This document shows, one piece after another, positions 13,931 through 24,642 of a DNA stretch of 64,000 bases; position 1 is the stretch's first letter; each line of letters opens with the position of its first letter. A program made the position numbers and the translations under genes. The notes beneath the pieces were generated by a model, which worked only from the letters and a program-made list of their open reading frames with translations, was not told the DNA's origin and did no database searches. Location: NCBI RefSeq assembly GCF_036417845.1, contig NC_090014.1, positions 562,253 through 626,252 of the forward strand. Reading direction: 5' to 3'. Source of the stretch: Apteryx mantelli. Taxonomy: Eukaryota > Chordata > Aves > Apterygiformes > Apterygidae.

Positions 13931-14507
13931 ATGACTCCGGGCGCCGAGGCGGGCGCGGCGCCGCCGAAGCCGCTGTTCGGCGGCTGCTGGAGCTGTCGCG
14001 TCCTCAGCGGCGTCGGGCTGCTCCTTGCCGGGCTCTGGATCTACCAGGGCCCGCGGCAGAGCATGAAGCGCGGCATCCCTCCCTCCATGGGCGCCATCGC
14101 CCAGATCACCTTTGCCCTCAGTGAGTGCCACAGCGGGGGCCCCGGACCGGGGGGGGCATCGCCATGGCGACGGGGTTCCGGGACCAGGGGGCATCGCCAG
14201 GGCAACGGGACGGGGGAGGGTGCACTGCCATGGCAATGGGGCAGGAGGGGGGAATCTCCATGAGAACAGAGCCATTGGACTGGGGGGCATCACCATGGCA
14301 ACCAGCCACTGGGATGGGGGCATCGCCATGGCAACGGGGCTGCTGGGATGGGGGGAATCGCCTTGGCAACAGGCCCCCGGCGTGGGGGCAGCCACAGGGG
14401 GGGGGTCTCACCTCTGCCGGGCGCCCTGGCCCCGCCCAGGCGTCGCCGGCTGGGGCGTCGTCATCCTCGTGGACCCTGTGGGCAAGCAGCAGCGCAAGCT
14501 CCCCTGA
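13931..14507 (+). CDS. DMAC1-like (DUF4536) small membrane protein
   Basis: Resembles DMAC1/TMEM261, a complex I distal membrane-arm assembly component of the mitochondrial inner membrane. Exons 13931-14120 and 14440-14507 give 85 residues. Family features are CWSCRVLSGVGLLLAGLWIYQGPR (about 18-41; CxxC plus a membrane segment and a GPR motif) and a second membrane segment ending ILVDPVGK near the C-terminus. Human DMAC1 is on chromosome 9p and I know of no such gene between UQCC3 and UBXN1 in human. This may be a relocated orthologue or a paralogue, so I leave the symbol open. The splice phase fits (A|GC giving Ser). Poly(A) signal at 14683-14688. Confidence 0.8.
14150..14385. repeat. Minisatellite in the DMAC1-like intron with CCATGGCAAC cores
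   Basis: Imperfect units of roughly 30-45 bp, each with GGGGCATCRCCATGGCAACGGG-type sequence, near 14155, 14220, 14285, 14325 and 14355. The CATGGCAAC core is half of the RFX X-box palindrome. Confidence 0.65.
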
Positions 14508-14699
14508 GGGTCGCCAGAGCCAGAACGCCGCTGCCAGAGCCGGAACGGCGCCGGAGCCACCGCCACCACACCAACACCGAGGGCAGGCACCGAGGGCCAA
14601 GGCTCCGCACCAGGAGCCTCCACTGCGACCATCACCACACGGCTGCGTCGGCCCTGCGCTCGCCACAGCTCTGGAGTGGCCAAATAAAGCGTTTCCGTA

Positions 14700-15205
14700 T
14701 ATCTACCGCATCCGTGCACTTCTGTCCCATGGGACCAGCTCTTCCTGGGGGTGGGAACCGGCTGTTGCCAGAGGGTCCCAGCTGGTGAACAGGGAGGACA
14801 CGGGAGCCGCAAGGGCATCTTGGGCACCGGATCGCTTCCCTGGATGGAACCAGCCCCCAGCTGCCCCGTTGCACTGCGCCAAAACACAGCGCTGCAGCCA
14901 AAACCAAGCACTGGCCGGTGGGGAAAGGGCAGGATTTCCTGCAGGAATGGCCCTGCCCTGGAGCACAGGGGGAGGCTCCAGCCTGGTCCCTCCCGGGGCC
15001 GGGGAGCTGTGCTGTGGGGGTAGGCAGCTCTGGGGCTCCCTGTACCCCCCCAACCCAGTCTCCTTGTGCCGAGAACCCCTGGGCCACACGGCTGGAGCTT
15101 CCCAGCGACGCTCTGGCATTAAAGAGCGGCGGCACCAGTGGCCGGGCCGCCTGGGGGGCCCCAGGGCACGAGGGGCCAAGGAGAGGCAGCAGCCGCGGGG
15201 AACAG
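14700..15205. other. Intergenic spacer between the DMAC1-like gene and UBXN1
   Basis: Convergent 3' flanks of the DMAC1-like gene (+) and UBXN1 (-). I see no gene in it; the open frames are short and unlike known proteins. Confidence 0.4.
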
Positions 15206-15302
15206 GGAACGTTTATTTCCCGGTGGAGCCGGGGGAGCCATGCGCAGCCCCTGGGGGCCGCAGGACGGGGTCCGGGGCTGGGGCAGGCTCCGGTCGCCGC
15301 CT

Positions 15303-17009
15303 TCAGCTGTTGCACTTCTTGGCCACGATGAGCACAGCGGAAGGCACCAAACCTGCGGGGACAGAGCGGGGCTGAGCCAGCGCCAGCCCCTGCGGCCCCC
15401 CAAACCCCCCCGGCGCCCCGTACCCAGCTCCTGCAGGGGCTTCTCCATGTCCTCCTCAGTGAAGACGCGGCGGGGGAAGGTGGTGAGCAGGCTGAAGGGC
15501 TCCTCGCCGTCCTTGCGGTTCAGCTCCACGTAGAGCCGCACGGCCGCCAGCTGCTCCTTCGCCTTGAAGGTCTGCGTCAGCGATGTCCCGTCCAGCAGCC
15601 GCACCTGCGGCCCCGGGGCGTGAGCGGGCAGCGGCCCCCCCCCAGCGCCGGGAGCCCCCCCCCACCCGGCTGCTCCCCTACCTGGATCCGGCACTGGTTG
15701 TACTCCCGCTTGGTGGGGGGCTCCTGGCTGGGGGACGAGGGCACGACAGGGGCCGCCGGCGGCTCGGCAGAGCCCTGCGTGCCGCTGCCCGCGCCAAACT
15801 GCGGAGGGAAGGGCCGGAGCTGGGGCCGGGCACGGGGAGACCTCGCCGCCACCCTGGCTCCCAGCCACCACTCACCTTCTTGGCGCGCTCCGCCTTGTCC
15901 CGCTCGATCTTCTCACGGACCCGCTGCCTGCGGGAGAAGGGAGCCGGGACGGAGAGAGGGCTGGGGCTCGCCGCACTGCCCCCACCACCCCGCGGCTGCC
16001 GGGAGGGGCCTGGCCGCGCAGGCCCCCCCCGCCACCACCACCGCCAACCTCCTCCCTCCGCCGCTGCCTCACTTGGCCAGCTTCTCCTCCATCTTCTCCC
16101 GGCGCCGCTGCTCCGCCAGCTTCTTCATCTCCTCCTCCTGCAGCCGCTGCCGGATGAGAGACAACTCCTGGCCTTGCTTCCGCCGCTGCTTCTCCCGCTC
16201 GATCGTCTCCCGCTTCTCCCGCTCCTCGCGTTCCCGCTGCTTCTGGGCGATCAGCTCCATCATTCTGCAGGTGCCAGGCAGGGCTGGACACCCCGGAGGC
16301 AGCGACCCTGGGGGACTGGGCCGGCCCCAGCTGCCCCCCACCACAGGTCACCCCTCCCAGGGCCTGGCTTGGGGTGGGACCCCCCCCCCCCACGGGGTGG
16401 GACCCCCCCCCAGCCCCATCCCGCCCCGCACAGGGGGCGCCTGGCCACGAGGGGGAACTGGGGCCTCTCCGACCTCTTGGTCTGCTCCTTCCTCTCCTCC
16501 TCAGACAGCGGCTGCTTGCCGTCCTCCTCGGGCGCGCCGTCTCCGCCGGTACCTGCCGGGGTTGGGCACCGTCAGCGGGCGCCAGGAGCGGGCTCGCCCT
16601 GCGCCGCCGCCACCGCCGCTGGCAGCACCCACCTCCTCTGCCGGTGCCGGCGGGGGCTGCGGGCTCCGCGCCCGGGACGGGGCCCCGCGGCGGCAGCGGC
16701 TCCTCGTAGGGCTCGTCCAGGTCGGGGTCGTTCTCATGGGCCACGAGCCTGCGGGGAGGGAGCAGCGTCACGGGGCGCCGCGGGGGCGGCGGGGCCGGGG
16801 CGGCGGGGCCACGCACCAGTCCATTGCCGGCTCGATGCCCTGGTTCCCGGTGAGCGCCAAGGCCTTCTCCCTGCAAGAGCACAGCACGCCATGAGCGGCG
16901 CCCGCGCCACTGGGGACACCGGGGCCGCGGGGGAGGCGGGGACCACGCCTTACGCTCGGTGCTGCGGGAAGCCCATCTCGACGAGGGTCTCCAGCGCCGT
17001 GCACTCCAT
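15303..17009 (-). CDS. UBXN1: UBX domain protein 1 (SAKS1)
   Basis: Cytosolic p97/VCP cofactor that binds ubiquitin chains and restrains several E3-dependent pathways. Nine exons: 16954-17009, 16817-16870, 16633-16748, 16474-16552, 16073-16264, 15876-15927, 15682-15798, 15424-15604 and 15303-15352. They give 298 residues (human 297). An N-terminal UBA domain ([27 protein letters not shown]) is followed by [14 protein letters not shown]. Then comes a long charged coiled coil (residues about 105-185, many ERE/EKR repeats). The C-terminal UBX domain begins [16 protein letters not shown]; the usual Phe-Pro turn is seen as TTFPRRVF. Poly(A) signal at 15212-15217. A GGGGCC-type repeat sits just upstream of the start. 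Confidence 0.96.
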
Positions 17010-17149
17010 GGCGCGCTCCGCTCCGTCCCGCTCCGCTCCGCTGCGGGGAGGCGAGGCGAGGCGCCGCCGTTACCGGGCGCCGCCGCGACCGGGAACCCTC
17101 CGCCCCGCCCCGCCGGGACGCCCTGCCCCGCCCCGGGGTCCCGCCCCTA

Positions 17150-17193
17150 GGCCCCGGCCCCGGCCCCGGCCCCGGCCCCGGCCCCGGCCCCGG
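17150..17193. repeat. GGCCCC/GGGGCC hexanucleotide repeat upstream of UBXN1
   Basis: About seven perfect tandem copies of GGCCCC on the + strand (GGGGCC on the minus strand, the sense of UBXN1 transcription). It lies 140-185 bp upstream of the UBXN1 ATG, so in the promoter or the 5' leader. Confidence 0.9.
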
Positions 17194-17514
17194 TCGCGGC
17201 CCGGCCGCGGTTACCGGCGCCCCCAGGCCTGTCTCCCTCCGCCCCGCGGCGTCCACCCGGCGCCGGAAGCGGCGGGGCTCGCGCGGACGCTCTGTTTGGG
17301 TCACGTGGCCACGCTGCCTACGGCGGCCACCCAGGGACACGCGGTGGCGGCGGCTTCGCCTTAAAGGAGACGCAGCGGTTAGGGGGCAGCCCCGTGGCCG
17401 TGCTGACCCCCGGCAGGCACCAGGGACCCCCCATACGCCCCCATTGACCTCAAAATCTCCATATTCCCCCCAGCGACCCCAAATACTCACTCAGGACCAA
17501 CGGGAGTGGGATAT

Positions 17515-17930
17515 TGTGAGGGAGATGTGGAATATTAGGGGGAAGGGGGAATCGTGGGGTATCGGGGGCTGTAACAGGGGGGATGTGGGGTGTCCGGTGG
17601 GATATGGAGTACCTGGGGGGTATTTGGGGGGATATGGGGTACCTGGGGGGGATGTGGGAGGGAGGATGTGGGGTAACAGGGGGAATAAGGGGGGATGTGG
17701 GATATTGGGTACCTAGAGGGGATATGGGGTACCTGGGGGGAATATGTGGGGTATTGGGTGGGATATGGGGTACCTAAGGGGGATGTGGGGTACATAGGGG
17801 GAAATAAGGGAGGGATGGGGGTTACCTGGGGGGGGAGGATGTGGGGTAACTAGGGGCAATAAGGGGGGGATATGGGGCACCTAGAGGGGATACAGGGTCC
17901 CTGGGGGGGATACGGGGTCCCTGGGGATGC
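17515..17930. repeat. G-rich minisatellite upstream of UBXN1
   Basis: Imperfect tandem units of about 25-35 bp of the type GATATGGGGTACCTGGGGGG and GATGTGGGGTA. Strand asymmetry is strong (G on +, C on -). Confidence 0.75.
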
Positions 17931-18189
17931 GAGGTCCCCACAGGCAGTCGCCCCGCACGCGCCTGGGCCAACGCGTCCCCACACAACACCACAGAGATGA
18001 CGCCAATGCTGCCAATTCCCCTTCCAGCAGTTTATTCCCATCTCAGACAGGTGACACCAAGGGCCCGGGGGGGGCCCGGGAGGCAGCCCCACACAGCCCC
18101 CCCCCAACCCGCACAGGGGTCCCCGCTTCCTTCCCCCAGACACAGCGGGGCATCAGCAAATAAATAGGGACGGGGGAGGCCCAGACCAG

Positions 18190-18600
18190 CTGGGCTGGGT
18201 GCCGAGCAGAGGGCAGGGAGGGTCCCCGTGGGGCTTGGGGGGAGCCAGAGCAGCGGGACTGGGAGGCCGGGGGAAAAGGGGTATCCCCATGGGGCAGGGG
18301 GAGTCCCCATGGGGTGGGGGGGTCCGAGGGGGTCCCCATGGGGCCAGGGAATGGGGCAGTGTCTGGGGGTGTCCAAGGCATCCTTGTAGATCAGGGGTGT
18401 TGGAGCAGACCAGGGGTGCCCCATGCGGATCCAGTGTGCCCCCAGGGGTTGGGAGAGCTGGGGGGGTCCCAGGGGGTCCCCATGAGGCTGGAGGGGAACC
18501 CAGGGGGCCCCTGTGGGTCAGGAGATCTGGGGGGTCCCCATGGGTCAGGGGGACCAGAGGAGACCAGGGTGCCCCATGGCCAGGGGGCATTGGGGGGGGC
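18190..18600. repeat. G-rich repeat within the LRRN4CL 3' UTR
   Basis: Loose tandem repetition of GGGGTCCCCATGGGG-type units between the LRRN4CL stop and its poly(A) signal (minus-strand AATAAA at 18031-18036). Confidence 0.55.
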
Positions 18601-18613
18601 TGTCAGGCCCCGC

Positions 18614-19312
18614 TCACAGCTCCTGCTCCCCCCAGGATGTGCCAGGGGGGTCCCGGTCCTGGTCCCCTTCCCCCTCCGTGGAGGGCATGGGGTGCCGCCG
18701 CCGTCCCCGCAGGCAGTGCCAGGCCAGGGCCAGGCCCCCGGCGGCCCCCAGCACCCCGGCCACAGCAACGGTGGCAGGGAGGAGGCGTCGGGGGTCCGGG
18801 GGGGTGCGGACGGTGCGGCAGGGCCCCCCCGGCGCCCCAGGGGGGGCGGTGGGACTGGCCCCAGCCCCATTGCGGGCCACGATGCAGAGCACATAGGGGG
18901 TGTCGGGGCGCAGCCCCCCCAGGGCGGCCAGGCGGAAGGAGGGTGGCAGGGCCAGGCCGGGGGCCGGCGGCCGCCCAGGGGCCCCCACCAGCACATGGTA
19001 CTCGAGCACCACCGAGGCGGGGGCGCACCAGTGGAGGCTGGCGCCCGCCGCTGTCACCACCACGGCCACCAGCTCAGGGGGCTCGGGGGGGACCCCCGGC
19101 CCCGAGAGCCCGGGGCAGAGGCAGCCACCGCGGCCACGCAGCTCAGTGCAGGGGGGCTGCAGGTGCCGGCAGCGCTGGTAGTCGCAGAGCAGGGACCCAG
19201 TGCCACTGCCCTCGGCGGCAGGGGGCGACGGCAGGGACCCCCCCCGGCTGCCCGGGGTCCCCCCCAGCACCAGGAGCAGCAGGAGGCTGGCAGACAGCGG
19301 CAGGGACGGCAT
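18614..19312 (-). CDS. LRRN4CL: LRRN4 C-terminal-like membrane protein
   Basis: Single-pass type I membrane protein of unknown function, related to the C-terminal part of LRRN4. One coding exon gives 232 residues. A signal peptide (about 1-24, LLLLLVLGG core) is followed by a Cys-rich patch (CDYQRCRHLQPPCTE and CLCPG). A fibronectin type III-like domain comes next (PPEPPELVAVVVT ... GLRPDTPYVLCIVARNGAG), then a transmembrane segment (ATVAVAGVLGAAGGLALAW) and a short basic then acidic tail. An acceptor lies just before the ATG, so a non-coding exon 1 probably ends at about 19423, with a GATAAAG TATA-like element near 19540. Poly(A) signal at 18031-18036. Order UBXN1-LRRN4CL-BSCL2 is as in human. 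Confidence 0.92.
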   Translation of the reverse strand: MPSLPLSASLLLLLVLGGTPGSRGGSLPSPPAAEGSGTGSLLCDYQRCRHLQPPCTELRGRGGCLCPGLSGPGVPPEPPELVAVVVTAAGASLHWCAPASVVLEYHVLVGAPGRPPAPGLALPPSFRLAALGGLRPDTPYVLCIVARNGAGASPTAPPGAPGGPCRTVRTPPDPRRLLPATVAVAGVLGAAGGLALAWHCLRGRRRHPMPSTEGEGDQDRDPPGTSWGEQEL

Positions 19313-19559
19313 GGCCAGGGCTGTGGAGAGAGAGAGAGTGTCAAGGGTGGGGACCCGCGGACGGACACCCCCCTCCCCATCCCAGTGCCAGCAGGACCCC
19401 AGCATCCGGCCGGCTGCTCACCACTGTCCGTCGGGGCGCATGGGCTGCGGCGGCGTCTGGACGGTGGCCTCGCTGCCGGCTCGGCTCTGGGCTCGCTCCT
19501 GGTGCCACTCCGGCCCCCGCTGCCGCCGCAGCTGCACGCTTTATCCCCGGCCGTGCTGA

Positions 19560-20135
19560 TCTCATCCCAGCAGGGAGGAGCAGGGGGCCACGGCCGGCCC
19601 TGCTGCAGGTGGTTGCAATAAAACCATCCTCCTTATAAGGGCAATTTCCATCCCGCCTGGAAGCACCCCGGCCCAGCCCTTGGCAACAGAGGGGTGACAC
19701 ATCTGGCACAGCCACCCCCCCCCGTGCAGCAGGGGCAGGGTGCAAGCCCCCTGTGTCCATCCCCCCAACCATCCCTGGCCCCCACAAGCAGGAGGGAAAG
19801 AAGCCCCACCGCCAGGATCCTGCCAGGCCCCGTTCCCGGGAGAGGTTTCCCTGAGCAAGAGCCGACGCCAAGCGTGGGAGGATAAGCGGAAGCCGCAAGC
19901 TCCAGCTCCCCCTTCCCCGAGAGGGGGCTGTTGCCAACAGCCGCCTCCGCGGCCCCGTCCAGCCCCCACCCCAGTGGCGCCCCGAGCCGCTCCAGCTTCC
20001 CAGAAAGGGGAACCACAGGGCCAGCCTTGGAGCACGGCGGCGGGGACGGGGCCGCCCCATGGAGGAGCCGCCTCACAGAGCAGAGCCCCAGCACAGCCGC
20101 ACACAGCGCCGCACTCGCCAGCAGGATTTTTTTTT
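19560..20135. other. Spacer between LRRN4CL promoter and BSCL2 3' end
   Basis: Moderately GC-rich; contains an isolated AATAAA on + near 19617 and a 13-base T run at 20127-20139. No recognisable gene. Confidence 0.4.
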
Positions 20136-20244
20136 TTTTAGTTTATTGTACCACAAGCGGATCCAGGGGAGGAATGTAAACGTGGGGCCGGGGGGGTGGG
20201 CATCCCCCCAGCAGTGCAAGGCCGGTGTGGGGTCCCCAAGCCCC

Positions 20245-22274
20245 TCAGGAGCTGGAGCACGTGTGGCGCTGCCGGGGGCCCAGGGTGGACACAGGCACAG
20301 GCACGGCGCCGTCCTCGGCGGGGGGTGGCAGCGGGGTCCCCCCCACCTCCTCCGCGGGGGGGAAGTTGGCTTCAGTGAGCAGGGAAGACTTGTCCACCGC
20401 CTCGAACTCGGTGTCTGCAGAGAGAGAGGGCAGCGCTGCGGGCGGGCACTGCGGGACAGGCCGTGCAGCCGGTGCCCCCCATCGCGGGGCGGGGAGCCGG
20501 GGATACCCTCCCCATGCGGGGGAAACGTCACGGACCTTCACTGGTCTCTGACTCCTTGGCTGGGGCGGCGTCTGCCACAGGCCCGATAACCTCCGTGTCC
20601 TCTCCCGGCAGCGAGGCACCTGCAGGGAAAGTGGAGCTCAGACAGTGCACGGCCCCTCGCCCTCTGGAGAAGCCGACCCGGCCCCGGCCTGTGGTACCCG
20701 AGCTCGAGGCTGTTCCTTCAGCGTCTGGCTCCTCCGCGGGCCCTGTGGCATCAGGGCCGGGGCGGGGGTCACGCTGGCGGCCCTGGCCCGGCCCCTCACC
20801 TCTCCCGGGCGCCGCCAGCTCCTCCCGTCGCTGCTGGGGGCCAGTCCTGTCCCGCAGGCTCATCTGGGGGGCAGAGTGGTGCTGAGCAAGGGTCTGGCCT
20901 CCCTGCACACCTTGGCCCCGGGGAAGGGGGTCTGTGCCCACCTGCACGGCAGGGGGCTCCCAGGGCCAGACGCTGCCCCAGACCCACTGCAGGTAGCTGA
21001 AGAGGATGATGACGCTGAGGAAGGCGAAGTTGCTAGCGACGCCAAGCAGGGCGGAGGTGACGGGGAAGTTGTAGAGCAGGTACCTGGGTGGGAGAAGCAC
21101 AGTGAGAGGCCCCGAGGGCCCGGCGCCGGCACCCGCCCCCACGGGCAGGACGCAGCCCCCTCGTCCTGTCCTGTCTCGTCCTGCCGTGCTCACCGCAGGC
21201 CGGTGAAGTGAGCGTGGATGCGGAGCTGGGCCCCGTAGAGCTGGATCCGCTTGCTCTGGATCTCCAGCACCGCGCCAACTGTCGGGGCGTACTGAGGGCA
21301 AGACGGGGTCAGCAGGGATGGCTGCTCCCCGTCACCGCTGCCCCCTCCCCAGGCCCCCGCCCTGGACGCAGAGACCCGGCTCTGGCTGGGGACGCAGAGT
21401 GGTTACGCATGGCGAGAGACGGTGGCCTCAGCACTGGGGCACCGCATCCCTCACCTCCCCGCGAAGCCGGCTCTCACCGAGTCCTCACGGTAGTCCGAAT
21501 ACAGCTCCACCTCCACCGTCTGCTTCTGCTCGGCGAAGCCAGAGAGGAAGAGGCCGGCAAAGGCCAGCGTGTCGAGCGTCCGCAGCAGCCCAGAGCGGTA
21601 GTGCAGCATGGCCTAGGAGCAGAGCATGGCGGGAGCAGGGTGGGTGGCGCCAGGGCGGGCTCCCCCTCCCCGCAGCCCCACAGGACTCACTGCCCGGGCG
21701 GAAGAGGCCACGGCTCGGCCCCCCTTGGTGTAGCACGTCATCGCCACCATGAACATGCCCAGCTCCTGGTTCACCGGCGACTCCGGCAGCTCCAGCTCCA
21801 GGGAGATGCGGTACAGCTGCCCGTACATCATCACCTGGGGACGGCGGGCAGGGCTCAACCCTGGCCCCGCAGCCGCCCTGGCATGCCCCACGGCGGCCCA
21901 CGCTCACCTTGTCCCGGTTCGCCTTCACCAGGGAGATGTTAGCGGTGGGGAAAGAGCAGAGCTCAGGCCCGGGCGAGCCGCAATCCGTCCTGGGTGGGGG
22001 GAGAGAGGGTGAGCCCGGGGGTGCCCGGCCCCGGCACCCGCCCCCCACCACGGCGCCACACTGACCGGAAGCTGTAGTGCACGGGGCTGACGAAGCTGAC
22101 GGTGGGCATGTAGGAGTAGTAGAAGCTGCCGTAGAGGAAGACGGAGACCCAGAGGAGCAGCAAGGCCACGCAGAGGAGGATGGCGGTCTGCAGCACCGTG
22201 CGCCGGACCCGCAGCAGCAGCACGGAGCCCACCTCCTGCGCCCACTGCAGCAGGGGCCCCGGGCCGCCCGCCAT
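20245..22274 (-). CDS. BSCL2: Seipin (lipid droplet biogenesis protein)
   Basis: Seipin forms an ER ring oligomer at lipid droplet contacts. Ten exons: 22066-22274, 21908-21989, 21691-21834, 21478-21612, 21194-21291, 20942-21083, 20800-20863, 20698-20742, 20536-20619 and 20245-20414. They give 390 residues, close to the human short isoform. There are two transmembrane segments, about residues 28-48 ([21 protein letters not shown]) and about 230-250 ([20 protein letters not shown]). The luminal domain between them holds [32 protein letters not shown] and [32 protein letters not shown] sequon (ANISLVKA) is kept at the N-glycosylation site that is mutated in human motor neuropathy. The tail ends LLTEANFP ... 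RQRHTCSSS as in mammals. Poly(A) signal at 20142-20147. Confidence 0.97.
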
Positions 22275-22499
22275 GGCCCCGCGGGGCCCCGGGCCGCCGC
22301 CGGAGCGGGAGCAGGAGCGGGAGCGGAGCGCCGCCCCGTCGGCCTCTGGCTGCCTGCGGGCCGCGGGCGCTCCCCATGGGACGGGGGCCGCGGCGCGGCG
22401 TCAGCGCGACGGGGGCATGGCGGGCCGCCACGCGCTGCGGGGGGGGCAGGGGTCAGAGCCGAGGCTGGGGGAGCGCCCGGGTCCCGTCCCACCGCGGCC

Positions 22500-22715
22500 T
22501 GGGGGGGCCCAGAGGGAGCGATAGGGCTGGGGGGGGCCCATAGGGAGCAACGGGGTGACCCACAGGGAGCGACGGGGCCGGGGGGGCCCCACAGGGAGCG
22601 ATGGGGGGACCCATAGGGACCGACGGGGAGGGCCACAGGGAGCGATGGGGCCGGGGGGGGGCCCATAGGGAGCGACGGGGCCGGGGGGGGCCCATAGGGA
22701 GCGACGGGGACGGGG
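22500..22715. repeat. Minisatellite upstream of BSCL2, proximal block
   Basis: Tandem units of about 30 bp of the type GGGGCCCATAGGGAGCGACGGG. The same family returns at 22918-23215 after a non-repetitive GC-rich island. Confidence 0.8.
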
Positions 22716-22917
22716 CGCGGGGACCCCCCGGGACCCGGTCGAGCCCCCCCCGGCGCGGGGCGCCCCCCCGGCCCGGTGCTTTACCCGACAGCAGCGCTCG
22801 GACGCCGGGGTCCCGCACCCGCGCCCGGGGCCGCTCGGACGCCTCGGCCCCGCCCCTTCCTCCCCCGGTCCCGCCCACTGCGGCCACCCGCGACGGCGGC
22901 CCCGCCCCCGTCCCTGG

Positions 22918-23215
22918 GGGGGGGCCATGGGGAGCGATGGGGTCGGGGGGGGCTATAGGGAGCAATGGGGCCCGGGGGATCTATAGGGAGCGACGGGGAT
23001 GGGGGGGCTATAGGGAGTGATGGGGATGGGGGGGCCATGGGGAGCGATGGGGTGGGGGGGGTTATAGGGAGCAATGGGACCCGGGGGGGGCTATAGGGAG
23101 CGACGGGGATGGGGGGGCTATAGGGAGTGATGGGGCCGGGGGGGGCTATAGGGAGTGATGGGGATGGGGGGGCTACAGGGAGCGATGGGACCGGGGGGGG
23201 GCCATGGGGAACGAT
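22918..23215. repeat. Minisatellite between BSCL2 and GNG3, distal block
   Basis: About ten units of roughly 30 bp, of the type GGGGCTATAGGGAGCGATGGGG. Units differ by single changes (TATA/CATG, GACGG/GATGG). Confidence 0.85.
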
Positions 23216-23344
23216 GGGTCTGTCCCCCCCCCCGTTCCCCGCTCTGTCCCCGGCCCCGCCCGGGCGGGGGGACACGTCGGGGCGGGGCCGGTTCCCCCCC
23301 GCGCCGCGGTGGTGCCGCCCGCCGGCTCCGAGCAGCCTCGGCAG

Positions 23345-23400
23345 CGCGCGGCACCGGCACCGGCACCGACACCGACACCGGCACCGGCACCGGCACCCCA
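23345..23400 (+). repeat. CACCGG hexanucleotide tract in the GNG3 leader region
   Basis: Repeats of GGCACC and GACACC, followed by AAG|GTCAGC, a possible donor of a non-coding first exon of GNG3. Confidence 0.6.
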
Positions 23401-23559
23401 AGGTCAGCGGGGGCCGGGGGGCTGAGCGGGGGGACGCAGGGAGGTGCAATGTGGGGTGCAAGCGGGGGGGGCGGCTCCAGGGGGGCAGGTTTGGGGGATG
23501 CGGGTCTGGGGGTGCAATGTGGAGCCTGGAAATGCGGGTGCGGGGGGGCCAATGCAGGC

Positions 23560-24130
23560 AGGGTGGAGCCTGCAGGTTTGGGCTGTGCAACGGAGAGCCC
23601 GTGATCACGGGGGTGCGATGTGGGGTGCAACGTGGGGCCAGGAAATGCAGTGTGTGCGAGGTGGGGTGAGATGTGGGGCCGGGAAATGCGGCGTGCACGA
23701 GGTGGGGTGAGATATGGGGTGCGATGTGGGGCCAAGAAATGCAGCGCGTGCGAGGTAGGGTGCGACGTGGGGCCGGGAAATGCAGCATGCACGAGGTAGG
23801 GTGCGACATGGGGCTGGGAAATGCAGCATGCACGAGGTGGGGTGCAACGTGGGGCTGGGAAATGCAGCGTGCATGAGGTGGGGTGAGATGTGGGGCCAGG
23901 AAATGCAGCGTGCATGAGGTGGGGTGAGATGTGGGGTGTGATGTGGGGCCAAGAAATGCAGCGCGTGCGAGGTGGGGTGCAAGGTGGGGCTGAGAAATGC
24001 AGTGTGGGCAATGTGGGGCCAGGAAATGCAGCGGGTGCGAGGTGGGGTGCGAGGTGGGGCTAGGAAATGCAGTGGGTGCACTGCAGGCGGGGTGGAGCCT
24101 GCAGGTTCGGGGTGCGCAACGCGAAGCCCG
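23560..24130. repeat. Minisatellite in the GNG3 leader intron
   Basis: Around a dozen imperfect units of about 45-60 bp. Each contains GTGRGATGTGGGGCC, then GGAAATGCAG and a TGCACGAGGTGGGG end. Looser copies continue to about 24480. Confidence 0.85.
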
Positions 24131-24642
24131 TGAACATGGGGGGCCATGTGGGGTCAGCAACGCCGTGGGGCCCGCAGGCTGGGGGGTGCAGCAGGGGGCC
24201 CGGGAACGCCGTGGGGGGTGACGTGGGGCTGTGCAAGGTGGAGCTGGCCCGATGCAGCCCGCGAATGCAGTGCGTGCAGCCTGCAGCGGGTGATGCAGGC
24301 GGGGTGGAGCCTGCCGCTTCGGGGGGTGCAACGGGGGGGCCTGGAGACACAGACGGCGAGGTGGGGCAGGCAACGGGGGACCTGGAGATGTGGGGGGTGC
24401 AGCGTGGGGCGGGGTGGAGCCCGCATGCTGGGGGTGCACGAGGTGGGGCAGGAAATGGGGGGCTTGCAGGAACAGAGCGTGCACGGCCGAGCCGGGAAGC
24501 AGAGTGGTTGCAGCGTGGGGCCCCCGAATGCGGGGTGGGATGTGGGGCGCAACGCGGAGCCTACAAGCGTGGGGCAGGCGCAGTGGGGCACACAGCGCCG
24601 AGCTTGCATGCACTCCCCTCCCACCTGCCCCCCAGGGCCCCC

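Noticed and set aside
15583-17364. 593-codon open frame on + opposite UBXN1
   Set aside because: Low-complexity Pro/Arg/Leu translation across several UBXN1 exons, introns and repeats; no domain.
22500-23215. CRISPR-like regular repeat
   Set aside because: Units are contiguous and imperfect with no unique spacers, and the setting is a vertebrate nuclear locus.
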